A stretch of DNA of 64,000 bases from NCBI GenBank assembly GCA_009761415.1, contig QUOL01000008.1:62001-126000 (forward strand). The letters run 5' to 3'. This document shows positions 1-11,706 of this stretch, piece by piece; the stretch's first letter is position 1, and each line of letters opens with the position of its first letter. A program made the position numbers and the translations under genes. The notes below the pieces were generated by a model that was given only the letters and a program-made list of their open reading frames with translations, did not search any database and was not told the DNA's origin. The stretch comes from Sarcomyxa edulis. Taxonomy: Eukaryota; Basidiomycota; Agaricomycetes; Agaricales; Mycenaceae.

Positions 1-531
1 TCGGCAAAGTCACCGTGCCACACGCCATGGCGATGTATCTGTGAGAGTTTCTGGAGTATGCAGATTCTTTCCGGGATGTTGAGGTGCCATACTACAAGGA
101 AAGACCAAGCTGGCGTACCTTAGGGATATGGGGAGTGCATGGAAGGGTTGACTTAGACATTGACCCCAGTATTCCAAGAGAAGACAGGCGATGGGACCGG
201 TGTCACTAGTGCCGTTGAAGAGACCGTAAGAGTGGGGAACGGCGGTGCCTTGGAGTGGGTGAAGGTCAGTATCGTATACGGCGGCTTCCTGGGCTAGATC
301 TGGGATGAGGTCTTCGCGGAAAGCGAATTTTAGCGCGACTGGAGTAGCTGAAGGATCGTCAAGAGTGGCACGAAATATAGGTGAATCGGAGTAATAGTCG
401 GCGTGTATTTCAGAGTTGACGATGACGGTCAAGTCGCGAGGATGGAGTGCATTTGAAGAGAGTGTGAACTCGGATACGTGCCATCCTGGCCAGTTTAGGT
501 TTTTAGGGAATATAACGTGTAGAACAGTCAT
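1..531 (-). CDS. Kinase-like domain protein, 3' end outside window
   Basis: Starts at an ATG at 531 and runs off the left edge. The N-terminal part reads like the N-lobe of the small kinase-like proteins common in agaric genomes: an ALKFA strand, an acidic EAAVYDTDL helix and a hinge-like CLLLEYWG. A 52-nt intron (about 118-67) restores the frame into KLSQIHRHGVWHGDFA, which carries the HGVWHGD catalytic-loop signature. The metal-binding and C-lobe parts are not visible. Members of this family are of unknown substrate and often expanded in Agaricomycetes, so kinase fold is supported but activity is not. It is divergent from the L10 gene, with about 480 bp between the two start codons. Confidence 0.6.
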
Positions 532-1015
532 GGTGGCAGGAACGAAGCAAGAAGCGGCATCTTGTCCACCTCAAAGCCTCAAGCTCAAGCGCCGAGATGT
601 TGACCCGACCGCAGACGATGCACGCTATGACCCTGGGGTTGGCTAGAGTAGAAACAGAGTTGCAGATAGACGTTGCGATGGATGTCCATGGATGTCGAGG
701 TGATGGATGAATAGTACTGTCGGTGTCGATGTAGTCTGGGGAGGAGCGGCACCGAATGGGATGACTAGGGTGACCGGGGTCTTCTTACTCAGCGCTGTTC
801 GTTAGTCATCTCTACTTTTCTCATAAAAAGCAAGAGCTCGTCTGCTCTTCGCCGTCATTCCCGTTCCCCCCAATCCATGTAAGTTCGTTCTATCGTCTTC
901 TCGACTACTCGCTACCCGAATCCATGTCTTGGATGGAAATCACCCGGTTGGATGGAGTTGGATGGGTTGACTTGGTTTTGGATGACGTTGCTGACTTTAC
1001 ATTCCAGAATTCACA
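532..1015. promoter_or_regulatory. Shared upstream region and L10 leader with probable 5'UTR intron
   Basis: Intergenic region between two divergent genes. A pyrimidine-rich stretch (about 790-875), typical of basidiomycete ribosomal-protein promoters, precedes a GTAAGT donor at 879. An acceptor ending TTCCAG at 1007 lies 8 nt before the L10 start codon, so a 129-nt leader intron is inferred. No other element recognised. Confidence 0.4.
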
Positions 1016-1818
1016 ATGGGTCGTCGTCCAGCTCGCTGCTACCGGTACTGCAAGAACAAGCCCTACCCCAAGTCTCGTTATAACCGTGGTGTCCCAGATC
1101 CAAAGGTACCGCCCACCTTCCTAGAGCACGAGCGTAGTTCCTCACCTACTCTCCCAGATTCGCATCTTTGACTTGGGTCGCAAACGTGCTACTGTCGATG
1201 AATTCCCTTACTGCTGCCATCTAGTCTCCGACGAGTACGAACAACTTTCAAGCGAAGCTCTGGAAGCCGCCCGTATTTGCGCAAACAAATACGTCACAAA
1301 GACCTCTGGAAAGGATTCCTTCCATCTACGAGTCCGCGCTCACCCTTTCCACGTTATCCGTATCAACAAGATGTTGTCCTGTGCCGGTGCTGATAGGTAC
1401 GTGTTTCACATATTCTTTCTCTACCTGCCTCTCATCGTCTGGCAGGCTTCAGACCGGTATGCGTGGTGCATGGGGAAAGCCATACGGCACTGTTGCCCGT
1501 GTCAACATTGGCCAGGTTATTCTCTCCATCCGTACCAAAGACGCAAATGCACCCGTCGTTATGGAGGCTCTCCGTCGCGCTCGTTACAAGTTCCCCGGAC
1601 GCCAGAAGATTATCGTTTCCAAGAAGTGGGGTTTCACGAATGTTGGCAAGGAGGACTACCAGAAGCTCAAGGCCGACAAGAAGGTTATCCAGTGAGTCCA
1701 ACCATTTGGCTCGTCGTCATCCAATGCTAATACATTCCACAGGGATGGTGCTTACGTACAGTTCATTCGGCCCAAGGGCCCTCTCGAGGAGAACTTACGC
1801 AACCAGTTGAGGGCATAA
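1016..1818 (+). CDS. RPL10: 60S ribosomal protein L10 (uL16)
   Basis: Four coding exons: 1016-1105, 1158-1396, 1446-1691, 1743-1818; spliced product 216 aa, close to the roughly 220 aa of yeast Rpl10. It starts [20 protein letters not shown], the family's invariant N-terminus, and contains [19 protein letters not shown] and [14 protein letters not shown], which belong to the uL16 core near the peptidyl-transferase centre. Introns are 49-52 nt with GT-AG ends. uL16 joins late in the cytoplasm and is required for release of Nmd3 and Tif6 from the 60S subunit. The start is fixed by the conserved first residues. It lies upstream of wc-1 on the same strand with a 425-bp gap. Confidence 0.97.
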
Positions 1819-2243
1819 TGTATTTCTACACTCATATCGTAATGCCAGCCTCTGTTTTGTGTGATTCCCTCAACTTTTTTACAGCGCGATTCATAGTTTC
1901 TTTTTTCTACAGTGCGATCCGTCATACTTTCTCTCTCTCCACACTGCCCCTATATTCACTACATCATCCTGAATCTGTGGATGATGGTTAGGGGAAATGG
2001 GGCACAGATTGATATTGGCTGGCTAAACTAATCATTTCGTATTGACTGGGGAACTTTTTTGTATGTTTCACGGCTCCTCGTTGGTTCAAGACATTCTCTC
2101 AATATAATATTTGATTTTATCTCCTCATAAATATGCTTTGCAAACCTTGTGCTTAAATGGAAGACTTGCCTTACGACACGCCCCTTTGAGTGCCACCCCT
2201 GCGAGTGGCGTTGTTCGGCTCCTCTTTTTTCTTTCCAACCATC
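1819..2243. other. Intergenic gap L10 to wc-1
   Basis: L10 3'UTR followed by the wc-1 promoter and leader. Runs of T and pyrimidine-rich DNA are present; no ORF, RNA gene or repeat recognised. Confidence 0.5.
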
Positions 2244-4551
2244 ATGCCCTCCCCTTTCGCAAAATATCTTCAGCCAGATGCCCAAGAACCAGAGCCTGCC
2301 AGTAGCTACTATGCCTCAGATACACTCCAGCTTCAGATTCCCCAGTTCATGTATGGTGGTCCTCCTACTCTAGCCCCTGGCGGTGGAGCAGAAGTCCTAT
2401 CTGCTGGCATGTTCTCCAATGGTGCTGCTGCCTCTTCATGGTTCACCAATAACGGTTTCAATACTCCTAAATTCGCCCAACAATCGTGCGTATCAAGCCC
2501 TGATTTATCACCAGCTTCTGACCCGCATCTATAGGTTCTTTGCCTCGCCTGAATACGACCCCCGTTCTGCTTCTTCTTCTAGTAGAGCTCCTTTCGAGTT
2601 TGAAGACGACAGACAACGGCAAGCACCCGTACCCGAGTCCTACAGCCTCAATGCTAGTGCTCAACTCCCCTTATCTACTCGTGAATTATTCACTTTAGGC
2701 GCCTCTGGTTTCGCCGCACCATCTCCCCTAGGTCTCCCCGTCTATTCTACTTCTGGCTTCGATCTCTTATCTATCCTCGCCCGTGTCGCTACCAGACCAC
2801 ATCCCAAAGTCGTACTCGGTCCCGTCGACCTTACTTGCTCTTTCGTTGTCACCGACGTTCGTCGTTATGATAATCCCATCGTCTATTGCTCTCCCACTTT
2901 TTGCAGATTGACTGGCTATGACGAATACGAGGTCTTGGGCAAGAACTGTCGGTTCCTACAGGCGCCCAATGGTATCGTGCAGAAAGGTGAACAGAGGACT
3001 TTTACCTCTCCCCAGGCTGTCTCGCATCTCAAGAAAAGCTTAGTCGCCGATAAAGAGTGCCAGACGAGTATCATGAACTACAGGAAAGATGGTAGTGCGT
3101 TCATCAACCTCGTTACCGTCATTCCCATCACAGGCGGTGTCACCAATTCTGCAAACGAGGAGAACGAGGTCGTCTATCATGTCGGCTTTCAGGTCGATCT
3201 GACGGAACAGCCTAGTGCTATCCTACAGAAACTGCGCGATGGTAGTTACAGCGTCAATTATTCTTCCAATCTCATGCCTCCCGCTGCTACCCCTCGGGAC
3301 CGTAAATCGCATGCTCTACCTCAGACACATATATCCAAGGACCTCCGTGCCATGCTCACAGATCCTGTGTTCACACAATCTCTCCCTCTGACTCACTCCA
3401 CCACTGTTCTCGTACCGCCGACCGATAAATCAGAAACACAGGAAGTCCATTCTTTATTACATCTCACCCTCCTCGAGAACAGCCCTGATTTCATACACGT
3501 CGTCTCACTGAAAGGCTCTTTCCTCTACGTCGCCCCTTCTGTTCGGGGCATTCTAGGCTATGAACCCGACGAACTTGTAGGCAAATCTATAGCCGAGTTC
3601 TCTCACCCCGCGGACGTTGTCCCCCTCATGCGAGAACTCAAAGAATCTTCAGCCATGCCAGGCTCCTCCCTAGCGAACCGCGATGAGGCGCCCGCATCTG
3701 CATATGCACTTCCTGCTCGCGACCACACCGCCCCACGGACTGTGGATCTATTGTTCAGAGCGCGGTGCAAGACGGGTGCGTTCGTGTGGGTTGAGTGTCG
3801 GGGTCGATTGCATGTGGAGCCAGGTAAGGGAAGGAAGGCGATCGTGTTGAGTGGGCGTGCACGCGCGATGTCGATGTTTCCTTGGGAGGGGGTGGTCAGA
3901 GCTGGTGGATTGACGTGCCATGTCGGAGATGAGGATAATAAGGAATTTTGGGGGATGGTTAGTCTGAAGGGAACATTGTTGATGGTGGGTGCAGGTATAA
4001 GAGGGATGCTGGGATGGGATGCTGATGAGACGGTTGGAACGCCTATGAGGCACTTGTTCATGGATGAGTATTCGAATGGAGGGTTGGAGAACGAGCTTGC
4101 GGATGTAGGTGATGGGCCGAAGCAGCTTTTCTGCAGGATGAAAAGGAGGGATGGAGGGTTTGTGGATGTACGCGTCGTTCTGTATCATTCCAAGGATCAT
4201 ATTTCAACGGCTGCCATTCCGGCGCAACTCATATATCAAATCAAGGCCCTTACCGCGCCTTCCACGCATGTCATGCAGCCCCACGCCGTCAATTTATTCG
4301 AAGAGCTAGAGACCAGTCGCGGCTCCAGTTGGCAATACGAGTTACAGCAGCTCAAATTCGCCAATAAACGGCTCATAGACGAGATCAAGTCGTTGGAAAC
4401 GGGTGTACCACAAGTTATTACCACCACTACCATAGCGGCGACTACGACGCATTATGAATACCCTGTACCTCAACGCGATTGGAACGCCACACAACAGCAG
4501 CATTACGGTCCCTCAACTGGATTAAAAAAATCTTGGGACTCTATCTCATGA
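2244..4551 (+). CDS. wc-1: White Collar-1-type blue-light receptor without zinc finger
   Basis: Two exons (2244-2485, 2535-4551) encode 752 aa. An N-terminal low-complexity stretch is followed by a LOV domain (about residues 175-310). This has the flavin-adduct motif GKNCRFLQ, with the photoactive cysteine near residue 219, and the downstream NYRKDGSAFINLVTV strand. Two further PAS domains follow: one at about 390-530 starting ENSPDFIHVVSLKGSFLYV, one at about 555-660 with WGMVSLKGTLLMVGAGIRGM. The C-terminus ends in a short coiled-coil-like stretch and Thr-rich tail and lacks the GATA zinc finger of Neurospora WC-1, as expected in Basidiomycota (Coprinopsis Dst1, Lentinula PHRA), where the finger resides in the WC-2 partner. 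Expected role: flavin-dependent nuclear photoreceptor controlling fruiting and light responses. The start is the first ATG in the open exon after a pyrimidine-rich leader. Confidence 0.93.
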
Positions 4552-4779
4552 ATCAAAGGCATATCATCAAAACGGGTTTCTCGGAGGACAATTTGTATTC
4601 TTATTTTCGCATTCATATGTATAGCAACACACTCCTATTTTCCCGCTCCTCAGCTAGTATACATCTGTACGCGACGCGACATCGGCACGTTCAATTTAAT
4701 TAATTTGAGTACACAGAAGGGATGGTCAAATGATGGTACATTGCAATGGGGATCTTCAAAACTATGCGGTATGTATTGA

Positions 4780-6486
4780 TTACTGAAGGGGTTCGCGACT
4801 GCTCGAGAGTCGGTTTAGATGGATGTATACGTCTGTCCCGAAGCCGTCCATGGATATCAATCGAAGATCGCCTCCAAAGTATCGCGCATACTGTCAGAGA
4901 ATTCGTTAATGGCGATTTTGACGAGCACGAAGACACACGTACCAATCTAGATAGCGGCAGCCCGTAACCAAAGCCAGCCATGGGAGCTTTGAAGTCACTG
5001 GCGTGAAAGTCCTGGTCGATAGCTTGTCCCTCCATTGTAGTATACATATACGTCCATATAAGAGGGATAGCGCTTCTAGGAATCCCGCCACCCTCGTCAG
5101 ATATTTTGATGGTGATGTCTTCTTTCCCCTCTACGACTACGACTTTTATTGGCGGGAAGTGATCCTCGTTGTCGACTCCAAACCGTTCGACGACGGCACG
5201 CAGTGAATTTTTTAGCAGCTCGAAGCAGATGTGCGATAGATGGCCTGGAACATATGGGAAGGAGAGGTCTTTTGGGCAGATGAGTTGGACTGGAGGGCCT
5301 TTGAACATGGCATAATGCTCTTCGCAAACGAAACGTGCATTCTCGATAGCTTCTTGAACGATGTCGTGGACATTCTGGATTGCAAAGTTGGCAAATAAAT
5401 CGACGGAGGACACATGGTGACTCACAGCTTTCGTGCAGATGATACCGACGTAATCCTCGTGCGCTTGTTGCGTATTCAGGGCAACGTCTTGCATACATAG
5501 AGTCAGAAAAACAGCATCATGCAAAGTAGAGAACGTACGTTGACCAATGAGAAACCGAATTCCAATTCGCGACATATAGAAACGGTCCAACCAGGCTTGG
5601 ATATCCAGACCGATGTGCCGTGCATTCTGACTGCGTTTCCACTCCAGAACACCTTGTGCTACCGTTGTCACCGTCGGATCGTGGCGAGTTTTGATCTTTT
5701 CTAGGGTTCTTGTAAAGCGTTTATTATACTCTTGAATTTCGGGGGGCCAATCCACCCCATGCGCGTTGGCATAATACCTAGGACCATATGTTGGACGGGG
5801 TGAGATTATAGAACAAGGATACACACCTCCGTTCCATAGGCACGCGTAGTTTCAGTTTATTGAAACCATTCCCATTCGCACCGCCGTTTCCATTGCTCGT
5901 TGCGACTGGGATCGCGCTTCCTGTCCTTCCCGCCAAGTCTTCTACAAGGTGTCCCAATGAAGGGTTCGGAATAGATTCAGGGAAATGAGCGTTTTGGCGT
6001 GGGACCATGAGAGCCTTTCGGAGGTCTGGCGTCAAAGATATCGGGGGGAAGGTGATCAATTCCTGGAAGATACCTTAGCGTGGTAGGAGCACACGAGTGC
6101 AAAAACATACTTCAAAAGACTGCGCGTACCAGTTCTTGACTTTGTTGATAGATGGCATAGCACTCAAATTATGGGGTAATTCATCGAGTTCCTTGACTCG
6201 ATGTGCTAGACGAACAGGCAACTCCTCTGCAACAATTCAGCCGCTGGCTACGCTTCACGAACTCAAAGGAAGTATCACTCACCGCACAGAAATTGACTAG
6301 CCTTTAGCAATGTTCCCTGGCTCGGATTCTGTCCAAAGAGTACCATCTGCTGCAACGACACTGTAGGTCCCTAAGAACAAGAATCGTGAATGCAAAGCTG
6401 TTCTACTGACCACCAGTTTGTGAGAAGGAAGCAAAATGGTGTATCCTGTCCCAAAGGGCGGAGGAGATACGAAAGCCTGCGGACAT
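4780..6486 (-). CDS. Mitochondrial protein kinase of the PDK/BCKDK family
   Basis: Seven exons on the minus strand: 6486-6414, 6360-6283, 6226-6111, 6062-5827, 5777-5539, 5487-4943, 4890-4780; 465 aa. The N-terminal helical domain contains [13 protein letters not shown] and [19 protein letters not shown], both typical of pyruvate or branched-chain dehydrogenase kinases. The GHKL ATPase half shows an N-box ([12 protein letters not shown]), a G1 box (DEGGGIP) and a G2/lid region ([20 protein letters not shown]). A Gly/Asn-rich insertion ([11 protein letters not shown]) in exon 4 is lineage-specific. The family phosphorylates E1-alpha of matrix dehydrogenase complexes on serine. The sequence fits fungal Pkp1/Pkp2, but I cannot decide between PDH and BCKDH as substrate. 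It is convergent with wc-1 (229 bp between stops). Confidence 0.92.
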
Positions 6487-7089
6487 TGCTGTTCTGTGCG
6501 GGTAGTGGGGTCTGCTATAGAGGAATCGTAGTTGGTGGCATGTAGTTGAAAGACGAATGTCCTGGAACAACTCGGTGATAAAATTCTAACTTCTCGTCTG
6601 GCGGAACAACGGAACTCTCAAATCACATGCTTGTCACATGCTCAACCTCACGAATAACTATGGTGCACCAGGCCTTTTGACCGCTACTTAGTACTTTGGA
6701 CAGTGGCCAAATCGGCCGGAGGCTAATTTTTTTGGATACCTTCGAAAATTAGACGGAAACAGCTAGAAATTGGTATCTAAGATACCCCGGAAAGGTCAGA
6801 AAAGGACCAAAGATTGTATAGGCGGAGGATCGTGTCACACATCCCTTCGATTGTACAGTGGCCGTCACAAGTAATGGACCACGTGACGGGCCGCGAGTCA
6901 ACGCGACCTCGCGTGCTCGTTCTCCTCCCTCCACCACTTAAACTACCTCCCTTTGAATATACTGTGTGTGAGCTATTAGTAGGATACATGGATGTTGAGA
7001 ATTGGTTAATATCCATTGAGAAGAAAGGAAACAAAATTTCTATATGAGGTCCAATACTTTTGCACTTATGACACATAAAGCTTTGTGAT
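6487..7089. other. Gap upstream of the PDK-type gene
   Basis: Promoter side of the kinase gene, then unassigned DNA. Short ORFs here have no coherent protein features. Nothing else recognised before the repeat boundary at 7090. Confidence 0.4.
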
Positions 7090-8456
7090 GCCATCAGCAA
7101 ACCAGTGTTTCTCAGGTAGAAGCCTATAGCAAACAACCAAAAACGTAGTTGCCATAGAAGTTCCATAGACAATATAGACATCACATAGACCCTATAGTAA
7201 ACCCCCCATCTATGTAGTTCTACAAACTGCTATCTGGGCTCATCCTATCTATGCTAGTCCACAGAGTCTCAACACGTCACCATCCCAATATACCGAAACT
7301 TGCAAACCATTCCACCAAGTCAAATATACCTGCCCTAAATTTGCCAGCTCATCGCGGATTCACGGTGAGCGCCTTCTCCCATCATCACCATCACCCTTTC
7401 CTTGCCAACATACTCAGTGTACTAGTCCTGGACAATGGACACTTCTCTCTTTTGCAGAACCATGAACACAAGCTCGATTTCTTCTGAGCCTCTCCGTTTT
7501 CTCTAGCAAGCAACCGTGGGTCCGTGACTGCGATTCGGCCATTGTCCAACCATTGTTGGCATCACACCAAGTTGTCCATGAGCGCATCAGTACGTCTCTC
7601 CACCATATTGACGAATTCAGCCAACACCGGTGCACTAAATGCCGGTAAATTCATTTTCGTCAACTTTGCATTGCTTAGACATCAGTGCCCGTCGACCAAC
7701 GACCTTGCACCATGGCCCGTTACCGCAGAGAACTAAGGTAAAGAAAAAGTGTACACTTCGAAGGCATGAAACTGATTTTAGCTTGGGAACTATACAGGTG
7801 CTCAAGTTCTACCTCTTCGGAGGCTCCTGGTTCGGGCTGCAACAGTCTCCGAGTCAGTACAACAGCACTATCAATACTGCGAGATGGGAAGATAAGAAGA
7901 CAGTGTGAGGGCGGAGAATGAGACGAGGCATCGAAGGGGACAGGACAGGACAGGACATCAGGGAACGAGACGGGACATTGGGGAACGAGACGGGACATTG
8001 GGGAACGAGACGGGATGGAGGAGAACGGGACGAGGCAGAGGGAAATGAGTCGATACGGTGAGGGACCAGGACGAGAGTTACGGAACAGCCCAAGGGGATG
8101 AGACGAGACGAGACTCCATTACGAATGGCATCATGCTATTTCTCATTGGTGTTCATGTATACATTTCTCCCCGTTCACAAGCACTTCTATCAATTCAATG
8201 TACATCTTTATTCCACAAACTCGAAGATAAGCAGGATAAAATATATTTATTAAGCTCAATAGGTATTCGACACATCTCCAGAGATCTCTGTAGAGTTGCA
8301 TAGAAACGAGAGATGTCTTCGTAGAGTCTCATAGAAGTGAAGGGTACCTATGAAGACCTATAAACCCAAGGACCCTTACTATGGGATCTTTGGCTCTATA
8401 GGTCTCTATGTAGTTCTAGGTAGTTCGATATAGCTCCTTGCTGGTTTGCTGATGGC
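7090..8456. repeat. Non-autonomous element bounded by CATCAGCAAACCAG inverted repeats
   Basis: The 16-bp sequence GCCATCAGCAAACCAG at 7090-7105 is repeated exactly, inverted, at 8441-8456. Internal to both ends the DNA is rich in CTATAG/CATAGA-type words. A third, diverged copy of the terminus lies inverted near 28,110-28,226. No transposase frame is visible inside, so it looks like a non-autonomous DNA element of about 1.37 kb; target duplication not clear. Confidence 0.5.
7961..8015. repeat. 20-bp tandem repeat, 2.75 copies
   Basis: The unit GGGAACGAGACGGGACATTG occurs at 7961-7980 and 7981-8000 without mismatch and partially at 8001-8015. It is preceded by a short (ACAGG)n run. Lies inside the CTATAG-rich element. 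Confidence 0.85.
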
Positions 8457-8495
8457 CAAAATATCTTCATTGGGGGAACAACAGACTATTGAAAT

Positions 8496-9345
8496 TTAGT
8501 ATCTAGTACTACCACCCTTGGCCTTCTTCAGTGCTGCCACCCTCTCCGGAAGACTGTCGTAAAGCTTTGAAATATAGTCCGAATCAATCCTACCCCATTC
8601 TCTTGAAGTGCGGCCCATAACTCCTCACAATTTCTAGGCAATGTTGGGATTTGTGCTAAAGAACTCTGCCCTTACTTCGCTTTCAGCCACTTTACTTGTT
8701 TACCATTGTTTACTTCAGATGACTTAGCCTTCCCTGGAGTCAGCTCACTGCTCTTTATCTTTGACAGTGAAGCTCGACTCCAGGTACGTTGTCTTACTCT
8801 ACTTAATATACATATCTTTGACAGTGAAGCTCGACTCCAGTGCTCTCTGAAGTGTCTCTTAATAGGCAACGGGTTTCGAGAGTATACCATGCGTCCAAGA
8901 TAGATGCGTCCAAGATAGGCCCATACATGCTCTATGATATCCATGTCTGGCGAGCTGGGTGCCCAGTCAAGAACATTGATTTCATTTTTGTCAAACCAAT
9001 TTTGAGCAAGTTTCGAAGAATGTTTCGGGTCGTTATCCTGCTGGAAAATAATTTCTGTGGGCTCTATGTGGTGGTTGTGGAGGGTCCCTAGAAATGATTT
9101 CTGGAGTATTTGGATGTATCGGTTGCATCCATAATTCCTTCGATGCGATGAAGTTGCCCAACACCCTGTGCAGTGATGCACCCCCATACCATCACATGCC
9201 CTCCCCCATGCTTGACCATTTTCTGAGTGAACCGGTCCATCAGGAAAACTGTCCCACCTTAATTTTGTTCAATTTGGTAGAACTTCAAATAATTCGTCAA
9301 ATTCTGCAAATTTCGCCACATTTCGCCACATTACAGCAACATTGA
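8496..9345 (-). pseudogene. Tc1/mariner transposase, C-terminal half, decayed
   Basis: On the minus strand, broken frames read [13 protein letters not shown], then IIFQQDNDPKHSSK (second catalytic Asp of the DD34E triad), then WAPSSPDMDIIEHVWAYL (catalytic Glu). After the inserted LTR at 8642-8864 they resume with EELWAALQEEWGRIDSDYIS and SLPERVAALKKAKGG, the usual Tc1 C-terminus. Frameshifts lie near 9100, a 15-bp tandem duplication near 8890-8920, and the LTR insertion splits the ORF. The N-terminal DNA-binding half is missing. This copy is non-functional. Confidence 0.85.
8642..8864 (+). mobile_element. Solo LTR of the Copia family, long form, in Tc1
   Basis: Starts TGTTGGGATTTGTGC and ends CTTAATA. 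It is flanked by a 5-bp target duplication GGCAA (8637-8641 and 8865-8869). Same family as the 5' LTRs at 18991 and 20967. It contains the extra 57-nt segment (8784-8840) that defines the long form. It interrupts the Tc1 transposase between NPLP and RNCEELW, so it is younger than the Tc1 copy. Confidence 0.9.
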
Positions 9346-9454
9346 CCTTAAGAATGGCACATCCAGTGCAAATGCTGCCTATGTATTTACAGATAGAGTC
9401 AAATGCAGCCCAAATCGAGAGCTATCCTAATCAACACAACTAGAGGTTCGAAGC

Positions 9455-9820
9455 GATGATTTTTCGAAAGCTCGTTAGCGGCGTGGGACAAGGAAGAGGA
9501 AAACGGGGTCGACGAAGACAGGAAGACATTGAGAATGGAGAAGGAGAAGATTTACCATTTCAAGGAGGAAGAGGTATTGAAGGGAGACACTTCAGAGAGC
9601 ACTGGAGTCGAGCTTCACTGTCAAAGATAAAGAGCAGTGAGCTGACTCCAGGGAAGGCTAAGTCATCTGAAGTAAACAATAGTAAACAAGTAAAAGGGTT
9701 GAAAGCGAAACAAAGGCAGAGTTCTTTAGCACAAATCCCAACAAGAGGTTGATCACAAGGAGGCCATCGAGGATCCAGAAGACGAGGGTTTGGAGGAAAG
9801 GAGATCTGGAACGAGAGGTA
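9455..9820 (+). pseudogene. Acidic coding-like fragment split by an LTR
   Basis: Outside the LTR at 9575-9743 the DNA reads in one frame as an acidic, lysine-rich segment (AAWDKEEENGVDEDRKTLRM before the LTR; VDHKEAIEDPEDEGLEER after). Removing the LTR and one copy of its duplication keeps that frame open. No start, stop or domain can be assigned; it may be a remnant of a host gene or of a transposon ORF. Confidence 0.25.
9575..9743 (-). mobile_element. Solo LTR of the Copia family, short form
   Basis: A 169-bp LTR in reverse orientation, from TATTGAAGGG to ATCCCAACA, flanked by the 5-bp duplication AGAGG (9570-9574 and 9744-9748). It lacks the 57-nt segment of the long form. Confidence 0.92.
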
Positions 9821-11202
9821 ATTCGAATGCATTTGTGTTGTGATAAGTAATTCACAAGCGACGGGTGTAAGTATCAGTGATAGGCATAGACTCAAACAGT
9901 CAGAGAAGTATCTGAAACTCGGGTTGACATTCTTTTCTGTCTCCTTGTTGTGTGCGAGGTGGCTGTCAACGAGGAACCTTGTCACTCTCGAGTCTCGGAG
10001 TCCTGTCGAAAGCTGACTCGGTAAGTGCGCGAGGGCTGGGACCTTATGCTGGAGCTTCAAGCTTCAAGCTGGAGGACGGGGCCATTTGAGATTATTTGAT
10101 GGTTGAGTTGAGACATAAGTACTAAGTGAGAAGGCTAGCGCGTATGTCACTGAGGGTGATACAAGTCTTAAACAAGTCTATGTTCGAGTTCGCGCGCTGG
10201 CAATCATTTGAAACTCCGCTTCAAATGCTGCCACGTCAACGCGTCACCTCTCACCAGTACTCACCACTCGCCATCTCACCGTCCTCATTCTTGCCCTCAT
10301 TCTTGCCCTCATTCTGAGTCTCCTCCACAGCTCCTCTAGACCGGGATATTCATTCTCAGCCCTCAAGGCCTCAAGCCTCAGTTAAATCAAGTTTTGGGAG
10401 GTCTTCGGTCTCGAGTACGTCAATCTGTCCTCTAATTCCCTTCCACAAGTTACTCAGGCATCATGTCGTCCCTCTATCCGTCTGCTCACCAGTCATACTC
10501 ATGGACACTATTGCTTGCATTCTCTTTGCTGCATATCACTGAGCATCACCGCTCGCACTGCCCCGGAGTAGCATCCGCCTTTCATAATGCGGCACCGCAA
10601 TTGTTCGGACGAAGATCGCAATAATGGCAACATTGGCTTCTGTCCATAATCTAGATTCTCTCATAGCACACCGTGTAAGCATGGTCTTGGGATCTACATT
10701 TGTTTTTGCTGACCGCTGTCTTATCGAAGCTAGGAATATCTCTCATTGAGTTACCATCTATATTCCGGAGTATTGGAAGGTTCACCGTTCCTCGTGAGTC
10801 GTCTGTTTTCTCATTATCCCAGTCACCTCTAACTGCAATTTTGGTCCATCTTCTTGGTCAGTTCTGATTATGTAGTGTATAGTAGATAGGGAGATGCAGC
10901 TATATACATTATACTCGCTAGATTCAGGATACTCTTGTATTAGTAGTAACACACTTTGCAATGATATTTTTTCTGACCTTTTTCGCTTGCTTTGGTCCAA
11001 TACGTATACAAATGAGTAGAAAATGACCTTGAAAGCTGTCCTAATATCGCGCAAATGGCTCTCAATGTTGGAGAATCAAGCAATATTAGGATAAATTATC
11101 GGGGGACCCAGATAATCGCAAAACATCGACATCGGACCAGATTATTCCTAATTATGACAAAATTCGACAACATTCACCATATTTTGCCTCAATACCACAA
11201 CA
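9821..11202. other. Gene-poor gap
   Basis: No convincing gene. A 12-bp motif (ATTCTTGCCCTC) is repeated about 2.5 times around 10,287-10,316. A short ATG frame at 10,624 followed by a GTAAGC donor suggests a possible exon scrap but has no recognisable product. Near 11,100-11,200 the DNA resembles the AT-rich sequence next to the other Tc1 copy (9290-9345). Confidence 0.4.
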
Positions 11203-11557
11203 TTAAGGCGGAAGGGTTTTCCTGATGTCATCATACGCTTCCCCTCGTCTCCTCCAACAATACCTGCGCCCATCTGACCCAAACAAATTACATTTGCTCT
11301 CATCGGAGAAGCAAACTTTTCGCCAGTCTTGAACCGTCCAATTTCCAAACTTATTTGCCCAATCCCGGCGCTTCTGCTTATGCACCCGGGTCAAAAGTGG
11401 CTTCCTACAACGCACACATGCCATAAGGCCATATGCATCCAGGTGACGACGCACGGTGCTGACGCTGACCTCCGGGAAACACTTGTGTTGAAGGTCTGTA
11501 GCATCTTGGGCAGACCCTGTTGCAAGCATACGAGCACCAATACGAATCTCGGGTGAA

Positions 11558-11706
11558 TGTAAGCGTGGCTGACCTGTTGATACCTGTTTACCTACAACCT
11601 GTAACTCGCCCCGCTCTCGCGGTTCTTCTCTTTACCTTTTAATACACGCACTGTTCCATTTTACTTCCGTTCCCGCTTCAGTGGAGACTACCTCGGTAGG
11701 CTCACA
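11558..11706 (+). repeat. Gypsy 5' LTR
   Basis: 149 bp, TGTAAGCG to GGCTCACA, identical to the 3' LTR; preceded by GTGAA. Confidence 0.96.

Noticed and set aside
416..646. Plus-strand ORF opposite the kinase-like gene
   Set aside because: Begins at TTG, antisense to a supported coding exon, no protein features.
3603..4200. Minus-strand ORFs inside wc-1
   Set aside because: Shadows of the PAS-domain coding sequence.
9560..10060. Long minus-strand ORF over an LTR
   Set aside because: Most of it is Copia LTR read in one frame; the same LTR-derived peptide recurs wherever an LTR lies, so it is not a gene.
8496..11529. Treating the two Tc1 halves as one element split by an insertion
   Set aside because: Tempting because they are complementary and on one strand, but the DNA next to both breakpoints is similar AT-rich sequence and no target duplication joins them; two truncated copies fit as well.
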